A stretch of 6,142 nt of DNA from Acetobacteraceae bacterium (lineage in GTDB: Bacteria; Pseudomonadota; Alphaproteobacteria; Acetobacterales; Acetobacteraceae): the NCBI GenBank assembly GCA_003133265.1, contig PKWQ01000271.1:10753-16894 (forward strand), given 5' to 3'. Positions 5,613-6,142 of the stretch are shown piece after piece; position 1 is the stretch's first letter, and each line of letters opens with the position of its first letter. The notes beneath the pieces were generated by a model. The model saw nothing but the letters and a program-made list of their open reading frames with translations. It did no database searches and had not been told where the DNA came from. The position numbers and the translations under genes are program-made.

Positions 5613-6142
5613 ATGCCGGCCGGCAAGGCCCTGGCACATTCGGGTCGGGATGCCTACCTTGCCCTCGTGTGCGGCGGCCCGGACGGCGGGCGCATCGCCC
5701 ATATTCCGGCGCGGCTTGACTACCAGGTTCGAGGCGGTCTCATCCGGCGATCTGGACCACCATGCGAGGACAAGACCGTTTTCACCGCCCGGCCCGATCT
5801 GCGTCTCGATATCGGCAAGCCCGGCGCTCGACGGGCGCGGCTACGCTCCCGGTTTCAGATCGAGCGAAGCCTGCTGGGCTCGGGGCTGCTGCATCTGCTG
5901 GTGCTGCTCGTCCTGATATTCGTGATGGTGGAACATCCGCCGACGGAATTTGGCGCGTCCAATCCGGTGACCGTCATTTTCGAGCCGAGCCCGCCAGGCT
6001 CCCGGCCTGATCTTCCGCCTGGACAGGCCGCCTCATCCGCGCCCGAGGAAGGGCGGCAGGTGCCGCCGCCGTTGGGGACCGGCCGCCTCGCGATCGCATC
6101 GTTGCCGCCCATTCCCCCGCAGCCCGTGCCGTCATCGCCCGC
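5613..6142 (+). CDS. TonB-like energy transducer, N-terminal part (runs off right edge; start uncertain)
   Basis: A stop-free frame runs from an ATG at 5613 to the window end (176 complete codons). Counting from that ATG, residues 86-106 form a strongly hydrophobic segment (SLLGSGLLHLLVLLVLIFVM region) preceded by arginines, i.e. a signal-anchor helix with the N-terminus in the cytoplasm. Inside it, S90-G-L-L-H94 matches the S-x3-H motif that TonB and TolA use to contact ExbBD/TolQR. After the helix comes a periplasmic stretch rich in Pro, Ser, Ala and Glu, like the TonB linker. The C-terminal domain is outside the window. TonB-like proteins transmit proton-motive force to outer-membrane transporters. 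Oddity: the 85 residues before the helix are far longer than the usual short TonB tail and are not recognised. The only other standard start before the helix is a GTG at 5667; a CTG at 5799 would give a usual short tail. Codon bias is weak from about 5727 to 5765. TolA is an alternative. Confidence 0.6.
   Translation, partial: MPAGKALAHSGRDAYLALVCGGPDGGRIAHIPARLDYQVRGGLIRRSGPPCEDKTVFTARPDLRLDIGKPGARRARLRSRFQIERSLLGSGLLHLLVLLVLIFVMVEHPPTEFGASNPVTVIFEPSPPGSRPDLPPGQAASSAPEEGRQVPPPLGTGRLAIASLPPIPPQPVPSSP

Noticed and set aside
5614..5625. 12-base perfect palindrome TGCCGGCCGGCA just after ygfZ.
   Set aside because: It lies at the possible start of the next frame, has no T-run for a terminator, and such GGCC-centred palindromes are expected by chance in this composition.
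5650..5916. 88-codon plus-strand frame beginning MPTLPS before the TonB-like helix.
   Set aside because: It overlaps the TonB-like frame, ends inside the membrane-helix coding region in a cysteine/tryptophan-rich shadow of it, and has no recognisable features.

Overview
This is a GC-rich window with dense, mostly gap-free coding and strong G/C bias at third codon positions. It fits an alphaproteobacterium, most likely a Rhodospirillales/Acetobacteraceae-type organism. That placement is inferred from composition, a hopanoid-associated phosphorylase (HpnG-like), and the style of the dihydroorotase and YgfZ genes. No marker in the window fixes the taxon.

Layout from left to right. (1) Positions 1-543, plus strand: the 3' part of a purine-phosphorylase-fold gene resembling hopanoid biosynthesis HpnG, cut by the left edge. 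(2) Positions 517-4648, minus strand: a three-gene block transcribed right to left, made of a GT4 glycosyltransferase, a glutamine-dependent asparagine synthase/amidotransferase (AsnB family) and a dihydroorotase (PyrC). The first two overlap by one base (TGATG) and the last two are 17 bases apart, so this is probably one transcription unit. The PyrC and HpnG genes converge and overlap tail to tail by 27 bases. (3) Positions 4649-4763: a 115-base divergent intergenic region with a perfect inverted repeat touching the glycosyltransferase start codon. (4) Positions 4764-5582, plus strand: YgfZ, a folate-binding Fe-S cluster maintenance protein. (5) From about 5613 to the right edge, plus strand: an open frame with one membrane helix carrying the TonB/TolA-type S-x3-H motif, followed by a proline-rich stretch. 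It is the beginning of a TonB-like energy transducer, and its exact start is uncertain.

How the genes relate. HpnG belongs to hopanoid side-chain synthesis. PyrC catalyses a step of de novo pyrimidine synthesis. YgfZ supports certain Fe-S enzymes. The TonB-like protein would power outer-membrane uptake. The glycosyltransferase/AsnB pair looks like a small glycoconjugate tailoring module placed beside housekeeping genes, and is the least understood part of the window. No RNA genes, CRISPR arrays, insertion sequences or phage signatures were seen. Most of the window is ordinary chromosomal core; no clearly new system is visible.
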